6,741 nucleotides of DNA from an uncultured Eubacteriales bacterium (GCA_900547135.1 URFJ01000106.1:1-6741); one strand, 5' to 3'; shown: positions 1-6,365, numbered from the stretch's first letter. Notes: a model not told the origin generated them from the letters alone. Made by a program: numbers and translations.

Positions 1-363
1 CACTATCCCCTGCAGCGTTTCGATGTATGCATGAAGCGGCGTTTTGGGCTGATGGTCAAAGTTCGGCCGATCCGCTATCTTCTCCCAGTCAAAATCACTG
101 TCATTGCCGCCCACCTCTATTGCCACTATATCCGGCCTTGCTTCGCCCTTTGCGAATATCTTTTTAAACCTTTCATTGAGCGCCTCCTTTAATTCCGACA
201 CGCTCCAGCCAAGCTTAGCGATCTGCTCTACCTCTACGTTAAGCGCGCTCCTTATCCCCTCTCCAAAGCCATCCCTGTTGGCACGCACATAACGTTCCCT
301 GTCCGAGTCAAAGATTATACCTTTGGCTATTGAATCTCCAGCCAGTATCAGCCTGTCTTTCAT
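1..363 (-). CDS. SGNH/GDSL-type hydrolase, N-terminal 121 residues (runs off left edge)
   Basis: A reading frame open from ATG at 363 to the window edge, so the C-terminus is missing. It starts MKDRLILAGDSIAKG: the GDS of block I supplies the nucleophile Ser11. Gly52 in a KLGWSV context fits block II, and GGND at residues 85-88 is block III, giving the oxyanion Asn87. The block V Asp/His pair lies outside the window. SGNH enzymes are small esterases or lipases acting on acyl or acetyl esters; the substrate here cannot be told. No signal peptide is visible, so it is probably cytoplasmic. The start is supported by GGAGG nine bases upstream. It lies 68 nt downstream of the TetR gene on the same strand and may be co-transcribed with it, so it is a candidate target of that repressor. 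The family is clear; the function is not. Confidence 0.85.
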   Translation of the reverse strand, partial: MKDRLILAGDSIAKGIIFDSDRERYVRANRDGFGEGIRSALNVEVEQIAKLGWSVSELKEALNERFKKIFAKGEARPDIVAIEVGGNDSDFDWEKIADRPNFDHQPKTPLHAYIETLQGIV

Positions 364-431
364 AGATACCAACCTCCAATTATATATTACGTGCATTGCA
401 CCATAATTTATTATTTCCATACTAAGGGCTA

Positions 432-1004
432 TCAATCCAGCTCGCCAAGAATAATTCCGATGAGCATTTCACCTGAAAGCCCGCTTATGCCCAGATTGCT
501 CTGCAATATAAACCCGTCGATCATGGCCATGAAGGCCTGTGAAAGCTTCCTGAGCCTTTCAGAAGCGGGAGACGCCAATTTTAGGGAGCCGACCTCCATC
601 ATTACGGTCCACTCCCTGTATTTTGCCGCCAGCTTTTTTTGCAGCGCAGCGTTTCCCAGCATGGCTTCAAGGCATAGTGCCATATGCAGCTTATAAATGC
701 TCTCATCCTCAGTAAACGCTTCAAATATAACTGTCAGGGCGTCCTTTGGTTCCGTATCCCTGTCCAAAGTTTCTATCCAGGCAAAGATCATATCGGTTAT
801 GCGGCCAAAGTGATAGTCCGATATGTCGCTTATAAGATGATCCTTTGATGGATAATAATAATACAGGGTCCCTTTGCTCAGTTTTGCGTCCTTAGCGATA
901 TCCGCCAGGCTTGCCTCGTGGACGCCCCGGCTGGTAAAAAGCTTTGCGGCGGTTTCAAGTATCGCCGCCCTTACGCTTTCAAATTCGCCATGCTGCTTGG
1001 CCAT
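432..1004 (-). CDS. TetR/AcrR-family transcriptional regulator
   Basis: A 190-residue protein, a normal TetR length. The N-terminal DNA-binding domain covers about residues 8-58: helix 1 AAILETAAKLF, then the helix-turn-helix ASLADIAKDAKLSKGTLYYYYPSK (written here only as a span, residues 31-54), whose GTLYYYY and YPSKDHL signature is diagnostic of the family. The rest is a helical ligand-binding and dimerisation domain with no recognisable ligand specificity. The start is supported by GGAGG five bases upstream of ATG, and the gene ends in TGA. TetR proteins are usually homodimeric repressors released by a small ligand. A palindrome sits in its own leader, which suggests autoregulation. The SGNH hydrolase downstream on the same strand may share the transcript. 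The true regulon is unknown. Confidence 0.93.
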   Translation of the reverse strand: MAKQHGEFESVRAAILETAAKLFTSRGVHEASLADIAKDAKLSKGTLYYYYPSKDHLISDISDYHFGRITDMIFAWIETLDRDTEPKDALTVIFEAFTEDESIYKLHMALCLEAMLGNAALQKKLAAKYREWTVMMEVGSLKLASPASERLRKLSQAFMAMIDGFILQSNLGISGLSGEMLIGIILGELD

Positions 1005-1025
1005 ATGTACCTCCGGATAAAGCCG

Positions 1026-1047
1026 TTATCGGTCGTTTAGCCGATAA
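1026..1047. promoter_or_regulatory. Palindromic operator, probably for the TetR protein
   Basis: TTATCGG (1026-1032) and its exact complement CCGATAA (1041-1047) are separated by 8 bp. The site covers the predicted start point of the TetR promoter and lies just ahead of its ribosome binding site. A third half-site-like stretch, CCGGATAA, lies at 1013-1020 over the ribosome binding site. Binding here would block transcription. That it is the TetR operator is inferred from position and symmetry. Confidence 0.6.
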
Positions 1048-1051
1048 TATT

Positions 1052-1080
1052 AGTATAAAGCTGCCGGTATGAAATAGCAA
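1052..1080 (-). promoter_or_regulatory. Sigma-A-like promoter of the TetR gene
   Basis: On the minus strand, -35 TTGCTA (1080-1075) and -10 TATACT (1057-1052) are separated by exactly 17 bp. Transcription would start near 1045, inside the palindrome at 1026-1047, about 40 nt before the TetR ATG. Confidence 0.75.
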
Positions 1081-1137
1081 GCGTGTCATTGTGAACTATT
1101 CGTGTATTGATTTTTATTTTTTAGTAGTCCATAGCTT

Positions 1138-1647
1138 TTAGAGGCGTCCCGGGTTTATAACCGTTACAGCAAGCCCGCGCTTACGCGCGTAATCCAGCGT
1201 ATATCTTGTCCCTCCCGCTCCCCCGCCGTATACAGCGATCAGATGCGTTGAAATATCCACCATATATCTGTTGCGCTGGTGCATGCAGCCAGATGTATAA
1301 TCCTTACTTATTAACACCACGTCGTCGGCAGCGTCAAGGATTGAAAAGTAACGGTTTTTATAATTGGCGTCCCACCTTAACGCCTGCACGGCGTATGGTA
1401 TTACGGCAATAAGCTTAATATTAAGCTCCGGCCTGTGTGTTCTATGTTCCGCCACCGCCTCGGCGCACCATATATCCGCGCCCTGCGCCATACCGCTTAT
1501 AAAACACCTTACACCCAATTCTATATGCCTTTTAATTTCAATATAAATCCTGTCCTTGATCAGTCTGCACAGCGGGCTTTTCTCATCGTATCCAAACGGC
1601 ATACCTTTAGGCCTGTGCCCTGTAAAACAGCAAGTAAAACAATCCAT
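1138..1647 (-). CDS. SLOG-superfamily protein, YpsA/DUF1273-like
   Basis: A 169-residue protein with a Rossmann-like SLOG fold. Near the N-terminus is CCFTGHRP (residues 6-13), the hallmark of the YpsA/DUF1273 family. SGMAQGAD (51-58) follows as the glycine-rich ligand loop, then AVIPY (81-85), a DDVVLIS strand, HLIAVY, and GGGAGGTRYT (141-150), which matches the phosphate-binding loop and following helix of this family. SLOG proteins are thought to bind nucleotides or nucleotide-derived ligands; B. subtilis YpsA affects cell division. The function here is unknown. The frame stays open up to an ATG at 1743, but ATG at 1647 is preferred: it has GGGAG seven bases upstream and begins just before the conserved motif, and the best promoter lies between the two candidate starts. 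It ends in TAA. Gaps of over 130 nt on both sides and its own promoter suggest it is monocistronic. Confidence 0.85.
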   Translation of the reverse strand: MDCFTCCFTGHRPKGMPFGYDEKSPLCRLIKDRIYIEIKRHIELGVRCFISGMAQGADIWCAEAVAEHRTHRPELNIKLIAVIPYAVQALRWDANYKNRYFSILDAADDVVLISKDYTSGCMHQRNRYMVDISTHLIAVYGGGAGGTRYTLDYARKRGLAVTVINPGRL

Positions 1648-1702
1648 AAAAAAACTCCCAGCTTTGATAATTTTGTAATTTTGAGGCATTGGCAAACGTG
1701 AA

Positions 1703-1731
1703 GTTATAATCCCAAAAATGAATCTTTGCAA
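1703..1731 (-). promoter_or_regulatory. Sigma-A-like promoter of the SLOG gene
   Basis: Minus-strand -35 TTGCAA (1731-1726) and -10 TATAAC (1708-1703) with a 17-bp spacer. The start point would be near 1696, giving a leader of about 50 nt before ATG at 1647. Because it lies downstream of the alternative ATG at 1743, it excludes that longer start. Confidence 0.7.
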
Positions 1732-1820
1732 TAAAACGGCCATTTTCTTTTATGTTATCATCTCAACCAAATCCATTCAAGAATGAATGTATTAATCTAC
1801 TATATGTTACGGATATATAA

Positions 1821-3746
1821 TTAAATATTTCTATGTAAAACACGATTATGAAGTTTGTGTGTGTAATCATCAGGATCAGTGGCGTTTATGACCACGTTGC
1901 CAACCCTTCTTGCACCGCAGACGCACTTGTAATAGTTGCTGGCGCTGTCATAGGTCCATCTATGCGTCGCGTAGCTCAGTCTTGTAGAACAGCCTGAAAA
2001 CATGCATTTTTTCCAATGGTGTGTTTTGTTGAGGCTGTATGTTGATCCAGCCTGGCACCATGGCGTTTTATATGTATAGCGCTTTAGATAAACTCCATTA
2101 ACCATTCTTTTGGAAACCTTCTCCTTTTTGATTGTCCCCCCATTATGATCAACGCTATTTGTAGTGGCATCGTATATATTATTTTGCTCAAATTTCGAGT
2201 CATATAAAACTACATGCCGGCCACTCGCGTTAATTTTCACAGCAAAGTCCATCTGCTTTAGGTTGTTTAAGCTGTTGAGTTTGTGGCCTAAGGTATCTCT
2301 AAAATAATAGGTTCCCTGCTTGTTGCTAAAATTATATGTACTTGACACATAGCCTGAGCAATCAACGCCTGCTGAATCGCTAACAAATCCATAAGCAGAT
2401 GTAGTGTTTCCGGCACGTTTATTATCCTTGGCATTGTTAAACGACAACTTGGCTTCATTAGTTCCTTCGTTTTCATAGCCGTTAAAGCCGCCCCAGCAAT
2501 ATGGAATACCCTTGACGTTTTTTCCTACCGTACCGTTGCGGATATATTCAGGCAGCCGTATTTGATTATGGGGCCTTTTATTTATTTCCTTTAACGCCCA
2601 GGTGTAGTTGGCCATGTATCTCGCGCGGGTAAGCGCCATAGTGCGCGAAATGGAAATATTATATGTCGCTTTTACCCCTTCCTCAGGAGGCATTCCATAT
2701 TCGTCGAATTCATAGCCTTCGCCAACAGTGCTTTCAATCTCAAGAGCCTCAATGGCCAGCGCATCCATCTGGCTTTGATAGGCAGTGCCCAGCTGGATCC
2801 GTTTAATGCTGACGCTGTTGTTAAGGCATTCCATATAATACACATCGCCATTGGACGTTATGGAAAACTCTTGGTTTGGGTGCGTATAACAGCTGTCAAG
2901 ATCGATCAGCGCGCACCCTGTGAGACTGCCGCTGCTATTATAGCGCCTTATCGTCTTTTCAAACATCATGACGCAGGTATCCGGAACCTGTTCATAAAAG
3001 GCTACATATATATTATTGTTCGAATCAACATCCTTTATTGAGATACTGTTCAAAGAGCTTTCGCGGTCAATATTCCAGACCGTTTCCGCGGCAGAGGTGC
3101 TCACCTGCGCAACGCATTCATTGGTTTCAAGGTCGTTAACCGTAAAATATTCTCTGCCCGTTATAAAAGCGCCATCGGGTTCAAGATAGTAATGATTATT
3201 GTCTATATCAACAACAAACAGGCCGTCCGGTGAAGCGTTCAATTCGCATACCAGTTCGCCCGGCAGTTCTTCGGGAAGGTTAAACTTAAAATACGGCGTA
3301 ACCGGACTGGTAGACGACGCGTCCGCCTCATGGGGGTCTGCGATAGCATATACAACATCGTTATCATAGTCAAGCACAAAAAACATATCCCCATAATAGC
3401 ACATCTGCGTGCCCCATGCATTCGAGGGCAGATTTAGTGTGTTACGCAATGTTCCGTTTGCGTTAAATTTGAGTATTCTCTTATTCACGGAATCCAGTAT
3501 GCAGATTTGACCGTTATCCTTGACATGAAGGCTTCCAGGACCTTTTAGATGAAGTTCTTCATTTCCATAATGATAACCCACTTCTCCAGTGCCGCTTCCT
3601 ATATTGATATTCAGTACCTCTGTAAATACGGCTGCCTGCTCTGGATTTAAATCCGTAGCAAGAACCTCTGACAACGCAAAGACGGAAATAAAAACCGCAC
3701 AAAGAAAAAGCGAAAAAAATCTCTTTAGGTAAGTCAACACTTTCAT
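1821..3746 (-). CDS. Secreted NlpC/P60 peptidase-like protein with N-terminal propeller and C-terminal His/Cys repeats
   Basis: A 641-residue exported protein. Residues 1-30 form a signal peptide: basic MKVLTYLKRF, a hydrophobic core, then a likely cleavage site after SEVLA. Residues about 45-340 contain NHL-like propeller strands, such as GSLHVKDNGQICILDSVNKR. After a linker, GIPYCWGG (413-420) opens an NlpC/P60 domain: nucleophile Cys463 in VDCSGYV, His511 in GRHVVLYDS, and a YDAT segment (525-528) near the usual third catalytic position. NlpC/P60 enzymes cleave peptidoglycan stem peptides, so a cell-wall role is likely. The tail (564-612) carries two degenerate HHWKKC...C and HRW...CVCG units, resembling His/Cys repeats of clostridial surface proteins and possibly metal-binding. 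The start is supported by GGATGGAG five bases before ATG. No sortase motif or S-layer domain is seen. The substrate is unproven. Confidence 0.87.
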   Translation of the reverse strand: MKVLTYLKRFFSLFLCAVFISVFALSEVLATDLNPEQAAVFTEVLNINIGSGTGEVGYHYGNEELHLKGPGSLHVKDNGQICILDSVNKRILKFNANGTLRNTLNLPSNAWGTQMCYYGDMFFVLDYDNDVVYAIADPHEADASSTSPVTPYFKFNLPEELPGELVCELNASPDGLFVVDIDNNHYYLEPDGAFITGREYFTVNDLETNECVAQVSTSAAETVWNIDRESSLNSISIKDVDSNNNIYVAFYEQVPDTCVMMFEKTIRRYNSSGSLTGCALIDLDSCYTHPNQEFSITSNGDVYYMECLNNSVSIKRIQLGTAYQSQMDALAIEALEIESTVGEGYEFDEYGMPPEEGVKATYNISISRTMALTRARYMANYTWALKEINKRPHNQIRLPEYIRNGTVGKNVKGIPYCWGGFNGYENEGTNEAKLSFNNAKDNKRAGNTTSAYGFVSDSAGVDCSGYVSSTYNFSNKQGTYYFRDTLGHKLNSLNNLKQMDFAVKINASGRHVVLYDSKFEQNNIYDATTNSVDHNGGTIKKEKVSKRMVNGVYLKRYTYKTPWCQAGSTYSLNKTHHWKKCMFSGCSTRLSYATHRWTYDSASNYYKCVCGARRVGNVVINATDPDDYTHKLHNRVLHRNI

Positions 3747-3790
3747 TAGTACTCCATCCTTTAACTTTAATATTTTTGGCCAGCATACTG

Positions 3791-3813
3791 GAATATTAAT
3801 ACTTAGAATATTC
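3791..3813. repeat. Inverted repeat over the -10 and start point of the NlpC/P60 promoter
   Basis: GAATATT (3791-3797) and AATATTC (3807-3813) are perfect 7-bp arms with a 9-bp spacer. The right arm overlaps the -10 box, and the predicted start lies within the spacer. A second, smaller repeat, CCAG-cata-CTGG, abuts at 3780-3791. The position suits a repressor site; the regulator is unknown. Confidence 0.45.
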
Positions 3814-3839
3814 TACCATAAAATTTATACTGTTTTCAA
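3810..3839 (-). promoter_or_regulatory. Probable promoter of the NlpC/P60 gene
   Basis: Minus-strand -35 TTGAAA (3839-3834) and -10 TAGAAT (3815-3810) with an 18-bp spacer. The start point would fall near 3803, leaving a leader of about 55 nt before ATG at 3746. The sequence is A+T rich, so chance matches are possible. Confidence 0.6.
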
Positions 3840-3962
3840 CATTACTTTAAAAAAACTGAGGTTATTTGTTTTGAGTTCAGAATGCTCATGTTATTGGGCT
3901 ACATGGATGTTTAGCGGTTAACATAAATACAGTGAAGCCGTTTACATGGATTATCCACCTCT

Positions 3963-3981
3963 TAAAAAGCATGAAAGCGCG
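3963..3981 (+). repeat. 19-bp direct repeat, left copy
   Basis: TAAAAAGCATGAAAGCGCG is identical to 6508-6526 in the same orientation. The copies are 2,545 bp apart and bracket the metallohydrolase gene, its terminator and the integrase/tRNA scar. Outside the 19 bp the flanks differ. It could mark a mobile module boundary or be a dispersed repeat of this genome. Confidence 0.6.
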
Positions 3982-4085
3982 TAGAACTATACCGCCCAAG
4001 GACAATCCGCACGTCCCAATACATGACATCAATATACACACTAACAATGATTCCTTCATATTATACCGTACCATAGAATGAAAGG

Positions 4086-4700
4086 ATGGTACTGCCGATA
4101 GGCCAGGGCGCCTGCAACCTGGTGGAGGTGTATGATGACTCAAACCCCAAAAAATTAGTCTTTTTGGGCATGGTGGATTGCGGGAATAAGAGTAACGAGC
4201 AGGCGTTTAATGTTGCTGGCTACGCTGGAAAATTCAACTCAAATGTTGAGGCTTCATTTGATTATATAACACGAAAAATGCGGGAGCGGGCTGGAATTGC
4301 AAATGGTGGGGTTACTGGAGAAATAAAGTATAACCTGCTTTTGGATTTATTTATTCTAACGCACCAGGACGGAGATCACTGGATTCTACTTGAGAAAATG
4401 CTCGAGAGCGTTAAGGGATATGTTTGTTACAGGAATCCAAATAGTGAAAATACTGACAAAAGTTTATATTGCGAGGAAACTGTAAACGGAAAGTTGACTA
4501 AAACTTTATATAAGTCAGAATATAATAAAAATGACAATCCCTCCTACACTGTGTTTGTGGACGATTGTATAATGAATGTATACTTTCAAAAAACACAAAT
4601 AAAAAAAGATATCACTTTTATACCAAGAGATATTTGCTTGCAAGCAAATATAGGGACAAGCGGCGCCACGTATAAGTTCATTACAGGAATTAAAGAATAA
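4086..4700 (+). CDS. ComEC-like metallo-beta-lactamase-fold hydrolase, N-terminal part (frame-shifted gene)
   Basis: A 204-residue piece of a stand-alone ComEC/Rec2-type MBL protein. It opens with VLPIGQGACNLVEVY, equivalent to the family's VGQGD strand. VDCG follows at residues 30-33, and THQDGDHW at 92-99 is the HxDxDH metal-binding motif in its ComEC form. The frame ends at TAA (4698-4700) in the middle of the fold; the remaining motifs continue in the next frame, so this is half a gene. Start signals are poor: ATG 4086 directly abuts AAAGG with no spacing, an in-frame TAG lies 10 bases upstream, and the N-terminus is a few residues shorter than usual, so the 5' end may be eroded. There is no signal peptide, so it is predicted cytoplasmic. 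The family hydrolyses phosphoester or related bonds; the substrate is unknown. Confidence 0.8.
   Translation: MVLPIGQGACNLVEVYDDSNPKKLVFLGMVDCGNKSNEQAFNVAGYAGKFNSNVEASFDYITRKMRERAGIANGGVTGEIKYNLLLDLFILTHQDGDHWILLEKMLESVKGYVCYRNPNSENTDKSLYCEETVNGKLTKTLYKSEYNKNDNPSYTVFVDDCIMNVYFQKTQIKKDITFIPRDICLQANIGTSGATYKFITGIKE
4654..4700 (+). other. Frameshift joining the two halves of the metallohydrolase gene
   Basis: Both frames are open between 4654 and 4697. Dropping one A from the A-rich tract GGAATTAAAGAATAAATA (4687-4704) gives a continuous FITGIKDKYNDLNQIL reading, which removes the stop and restores the downstream frame. A single-base insertion or a sequencing or assembly error in the A-rich tract is the simplest explanation. 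Programmed +1 shifting at GAA-TAA is possible, but no stimulatory structure is seen. Confidence 0.75.
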
Positions 4701-4743
4701 ATATAATGATTTAAATCAAATATTAGAATTATTTAATAGAATT

Positions 4744-5895
4744 TTGGATGATTACAATTACGACAAGAGCTCAGTCATTCAAAAGCTAGCTGAAGCAGAA
4801 AAAGTTCTTCCTGTTATTACCGAATTTTGGAAAGGAGGAGATCGTTATGATAAAGGCGCAAGTGATTTCTCAAATAAATTAAGGTTTCATTTATGCATCC
4901 CCCCCAAGAGAACATTCGAGCCATCTCCAACTAACATAACAAAAAATTTTGGTCACTTACAAATAGATCTGTTATGCGGTACTGTTAACGGGAAATCAAA
5001 CAGTAAAAGTCTAGATCAGTCCATTTACAACGCAAAAAAATACAATACAGTAAATTCGACTTCCGCCGTTACTCTCTGGAGGATTGCAGGAAATAAGTAC
5101 CTCTTCCCGGGCGACGCCACGGTACATACGATGATGCATTTGAACAATTTGAACAACATAGACAGTCACACTGACGCCATAATGACGGCGCCGCACCATG
5201 GCTCTGATCATTCGTCCAAGGGCAGCAAAATCGTTGCTGATAAAGAGGAATACAGAAAAATGCCGGATCAATACAAAGGCGACTGGGGAATCTACAGAGA
5301 ATTCCTTGACAACTACAAACCCAGCGCCGTAACCATAAGCGCGGGCAAAAACTATGGATTCGGCCACCCAGGGCCGGAGTTTGTAAAGGCGACGGATTGC
5401 TATTTTAATAATACAGGTACAGACGAGCACATAATATACACGTGTATTCACGAAGACAGCAAAAACAAATACTATGGCCTATATCAGACTAGTTCGCCGA
5501 TTTACAGTACACTGCAATACGACACCACAGAAGGCAATAAGGGCGTATATTTCCAGTGCTTACAATTCAATAACAGCGTAACTCCTGCATATGGAATAGT
5601 AAAAAACTCAAAAATTGCATGCCAATGCAACCCTGGCCTTTCGAACTATCTCACGCTGAATACCGGCAGCTGCGCTGAATGTTCTCCGAAGTTTGTTTCC
5701 GAATCAGACAGCTCTTCAGATTGGTTTTGTAAATACAAGTGTGAATCCACTGTTGCGAAAGACGAGAACAATGAGGACCAAGGCAGTTCTTCAGCAACGT
5801 CAGGAGTAATATGCTCACGAAAAAGAGCGTTTTTCGAAGTGGCAGATACGGTAGTAGAAGTATATGGCGAGAACTTTCAACCTAAAAGACGATGA
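4744..5895 (+). CDS. ComEC-like metallo-beta-lactamase-fold hydrolase, C-terminal part with Cys-rich tail
   Basis: The continuation of the preceding gene in the +1 frame. The frame is open from 4654, and coding sense (NKYNDLNQILELFNRIL) is evident from about 4700. The TTG at 4744 is only the first possible start and has no ribosome binding site, so independent translation is doubtful. Counting from 4744: NSTSAV (104-109), LFPGDAT (120-126), APHHGSDHS (149-157) and ISAGKNYGFGHP (198-209) are the later MBL/ComEC motifs that complete the metal site. After residue 270 comes a tail with cysteines at 272, 293, 295, 310, 313, 329, 333 and 357 (CQC, CAEC, CKYKC), possibly a zinc-binding module, which ComEC itself lacks. 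It ends basic, in QPKRR. Joined, the two pieces would give about 600 residues. It is followed by a strong terminator. No ComEC membrane channel domain is present, so DNA uptake is not implied. Confidence 0.78.
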   Translation: MDDYNYDKSSVIQKLAEAEKVLPVITEFWKGGDRYDKGASDFSNKLRFHLCIPPKRTFEPSPTNITKNFGHLQIDLLCGTVNGKSNSKSLDQSIYNAKKYNTVNSTSAVTLWRIAGNKYLFPGDATVHTMMHLNNLNNIDSHTDAIMTAPHHGSDHSSKGSKIVADKEEYRKMPDQYKGDWGIYREFLDNYKPSAVTISAGKNYGFGHPGPEFVKATDCYFNNTGTDEHIIYTCIHEDSKNKYYGLYQTSSPIYSTLQYDTTEGNKGVYFQCLQFNNSVTPAYGIVKNSKIACQCNPGLSNYLTLNTGSCAECSPKFVSESDSSSDWFCKYKCESTVAKDENNEDQGSSSATSGVICSRKRAFFEVADTVVEVYGENFQPKRR

Positions 5896-6026
5896 AAAAA
5901 ATAATTTGTTACCAGGAGTGAAGGGGCGTATGGAGAAATCTATCTGCGATATACCCGCTTTTTACTTCAAACGTAATTTAACAGCTCCCTCCATCATTCC
6001 TCCCAAAATCAAGACTCATAATTATT

Positions 6027-6067
6027 CGCATAAAAATCCCCGCCTGAAAAACGGGGATTTTTATGCG
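6027..6067 (+). terminator. Intrinsic terminator after the metallohydrolase gene
   Basis: CGCATAAAAATCCCCG (6027-6042) pairs perfectly with CGGGGATTTTTATGCG (6052-6067): a 16-bp stem with a 9-nt loop. The G+C-rich top followed by the T-run in the right arm fits rho-independent termination. The symmetric A and T runs mean it could also act on the minus strand. Confidence 0.85.
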
Positions 6068-6112
6068 CCTATTGAGAAATCAAGGGTTTTTGTATTTATT
6101 ATACCATGAGAC

Positions 6113-6293
6113 CGCACTTTTTGCCACACTCGGGCTACGCAGATATGATGCAGTCGTTTTTCCAATCCGATGAAAAACATGAAAGGCTTCGATACCGATA
6201 AGGCCCTTTAATTGGGCATGTAACGCAAGCATGACCAAATACTATCAATCGCCCGATTATGAATGCCTGATGCGAATCACGGATAACATTTAA
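6113..6293 (+). pseudogene. Degraded tyrosine recombinase (integrase) C-terminus
   Basis: Fragments in three frames resemble the C-terminal catalytic part of a tyrosine recombinase. RTFCHTRATQI (6113-6145) resembles the HxLRHTxAT box. LIGHVTQA (6208-6231) resembles the LGH box. MTKYYQSPDYE begins at 6231, with a tyrosine nine residues after the box-III His, the usual spacing of the nucleophile. The frame closes at TAA 6291-6293. The spacing between boxes is about right, but at least two frame changes and a stop are needed, so it is non-functional. It lies just before the repeat and tRNA fragment, as integrases usually lie beside their attachment sites. Each match is short, and the first is the weakest. 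Confidence 0.45.
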
Positions 6294-6316
6294 AATGTTG
6301 TCGGTAAAGTAAGTTT
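6292..6316 (+). repeat. Direct repeat, copy 1
   Basis: The core 6295-6316 (22 bp, beginning ATGTTGTCGGTAAAG) is identical to 6445-6466, exactly 150 bp away. It follows the stop codon of the integrase remnant and may derive from an attachment site or the 3' flank of an integrase gene. Confidence 0.7.
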
Positions 6317-6333
6317 TTATCCATTTACAAACG

Positions 6334-6365
6334 AAAAAGCCCGAAAGTACTTGACTTTCGGGCTT
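6334..6365 (-). terminator. Intrinsic terminator downstream of the tRNA fragment
   Basis: On the minus strand AAGCCCGAAAGT pairs perfectly with ACTTTCGGGCTT around a 5-nt loop (6337-6365), followed by a TTTTT tail. It begins six bases after the tRNA CCA end, so it is probably the original terminator of that tRNA transcript, retained with the fragment. Confidence 0.85.

Larger units (their letters stand above)
3747..4085. other. Intergenic region between the divergent NlpC/P60 and metallohydrolase genes
   Basis: The left third holds the leader, promoter and inverted repeats of the minus-strand NlpC/P60 gene. The rest holds the first copy of a 19-bp repeat (3963-3981) but no credible gene. No convincing plus-strand promoter for the metallohydrolase was found; the nearest -10-like string (TATTAT, 4059-4064) lacks a -35 partner. 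An in-frame TAG at 4074-4076 closes the hydrolase frame 10 bases before its first ATG. Confidence 0.6.

Noticed and set aside
381..401. Palindrome GTGCA-t-TGCAC and a TATAAT-like string between the TetR and SGNH genes
   Set aside because: As a promoter its start point would fall in or after the ribosome binding site of the hydrolase, and the -35 partner is weak. The palindrome alone is too short to call.
1648..1743. A longer N-terminus for the SLOG protein beginning at ATG 1743
   Set aside because: No ribosome binding site, the extra 32 residues are not part of the family, and the best promoter lies downstream of that ATG.
1744..1820. CATTC-aa-GAATG inverted repeat (1783-1794 region) as a terminator for the NlpC/P60 gene
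   Set aside because: Only 5-bp A+T-rich arms and no T-run follow on the minus strand, so it does not qualify as an intrinsic terminator.
3886..4143. An 85-codon minus-strand frame with hydrophobic stretches, upstream of and overlapping the metallohydrolase start
   Set aside because: No ribosome binding site at either ATG, overlaps the conserved MBL N-terminus on the other strand, and no known family. The LRAFMLF similarity to 6488-6544 comes from the 19-bp repeat.
4834..4880. Strong AAGGAGG followed by ATG at about 4847 as an internal gene start
   Set aside because: The ATG is in a different frame and reaches a stop after about a dozen codons; the purine run encodes part of the hydrolase.
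5011..5451. A 146-codon minus-strand frame
   Set aside because: It lies opposite the conserved GDAT, HHGSDHS and HP motifs of the metallohydrolase and is a shadow of that coding sequence.
5864..6109. An 81-codon plus-strand frame starting inside the end of the metallohydrolase gene
   Set aside because: It runs straight through the perfect terminator hairpin at 6027-6067, overlaps the end of a recognisable gene in another frame, and has no ribosome binding site or familiar motif.
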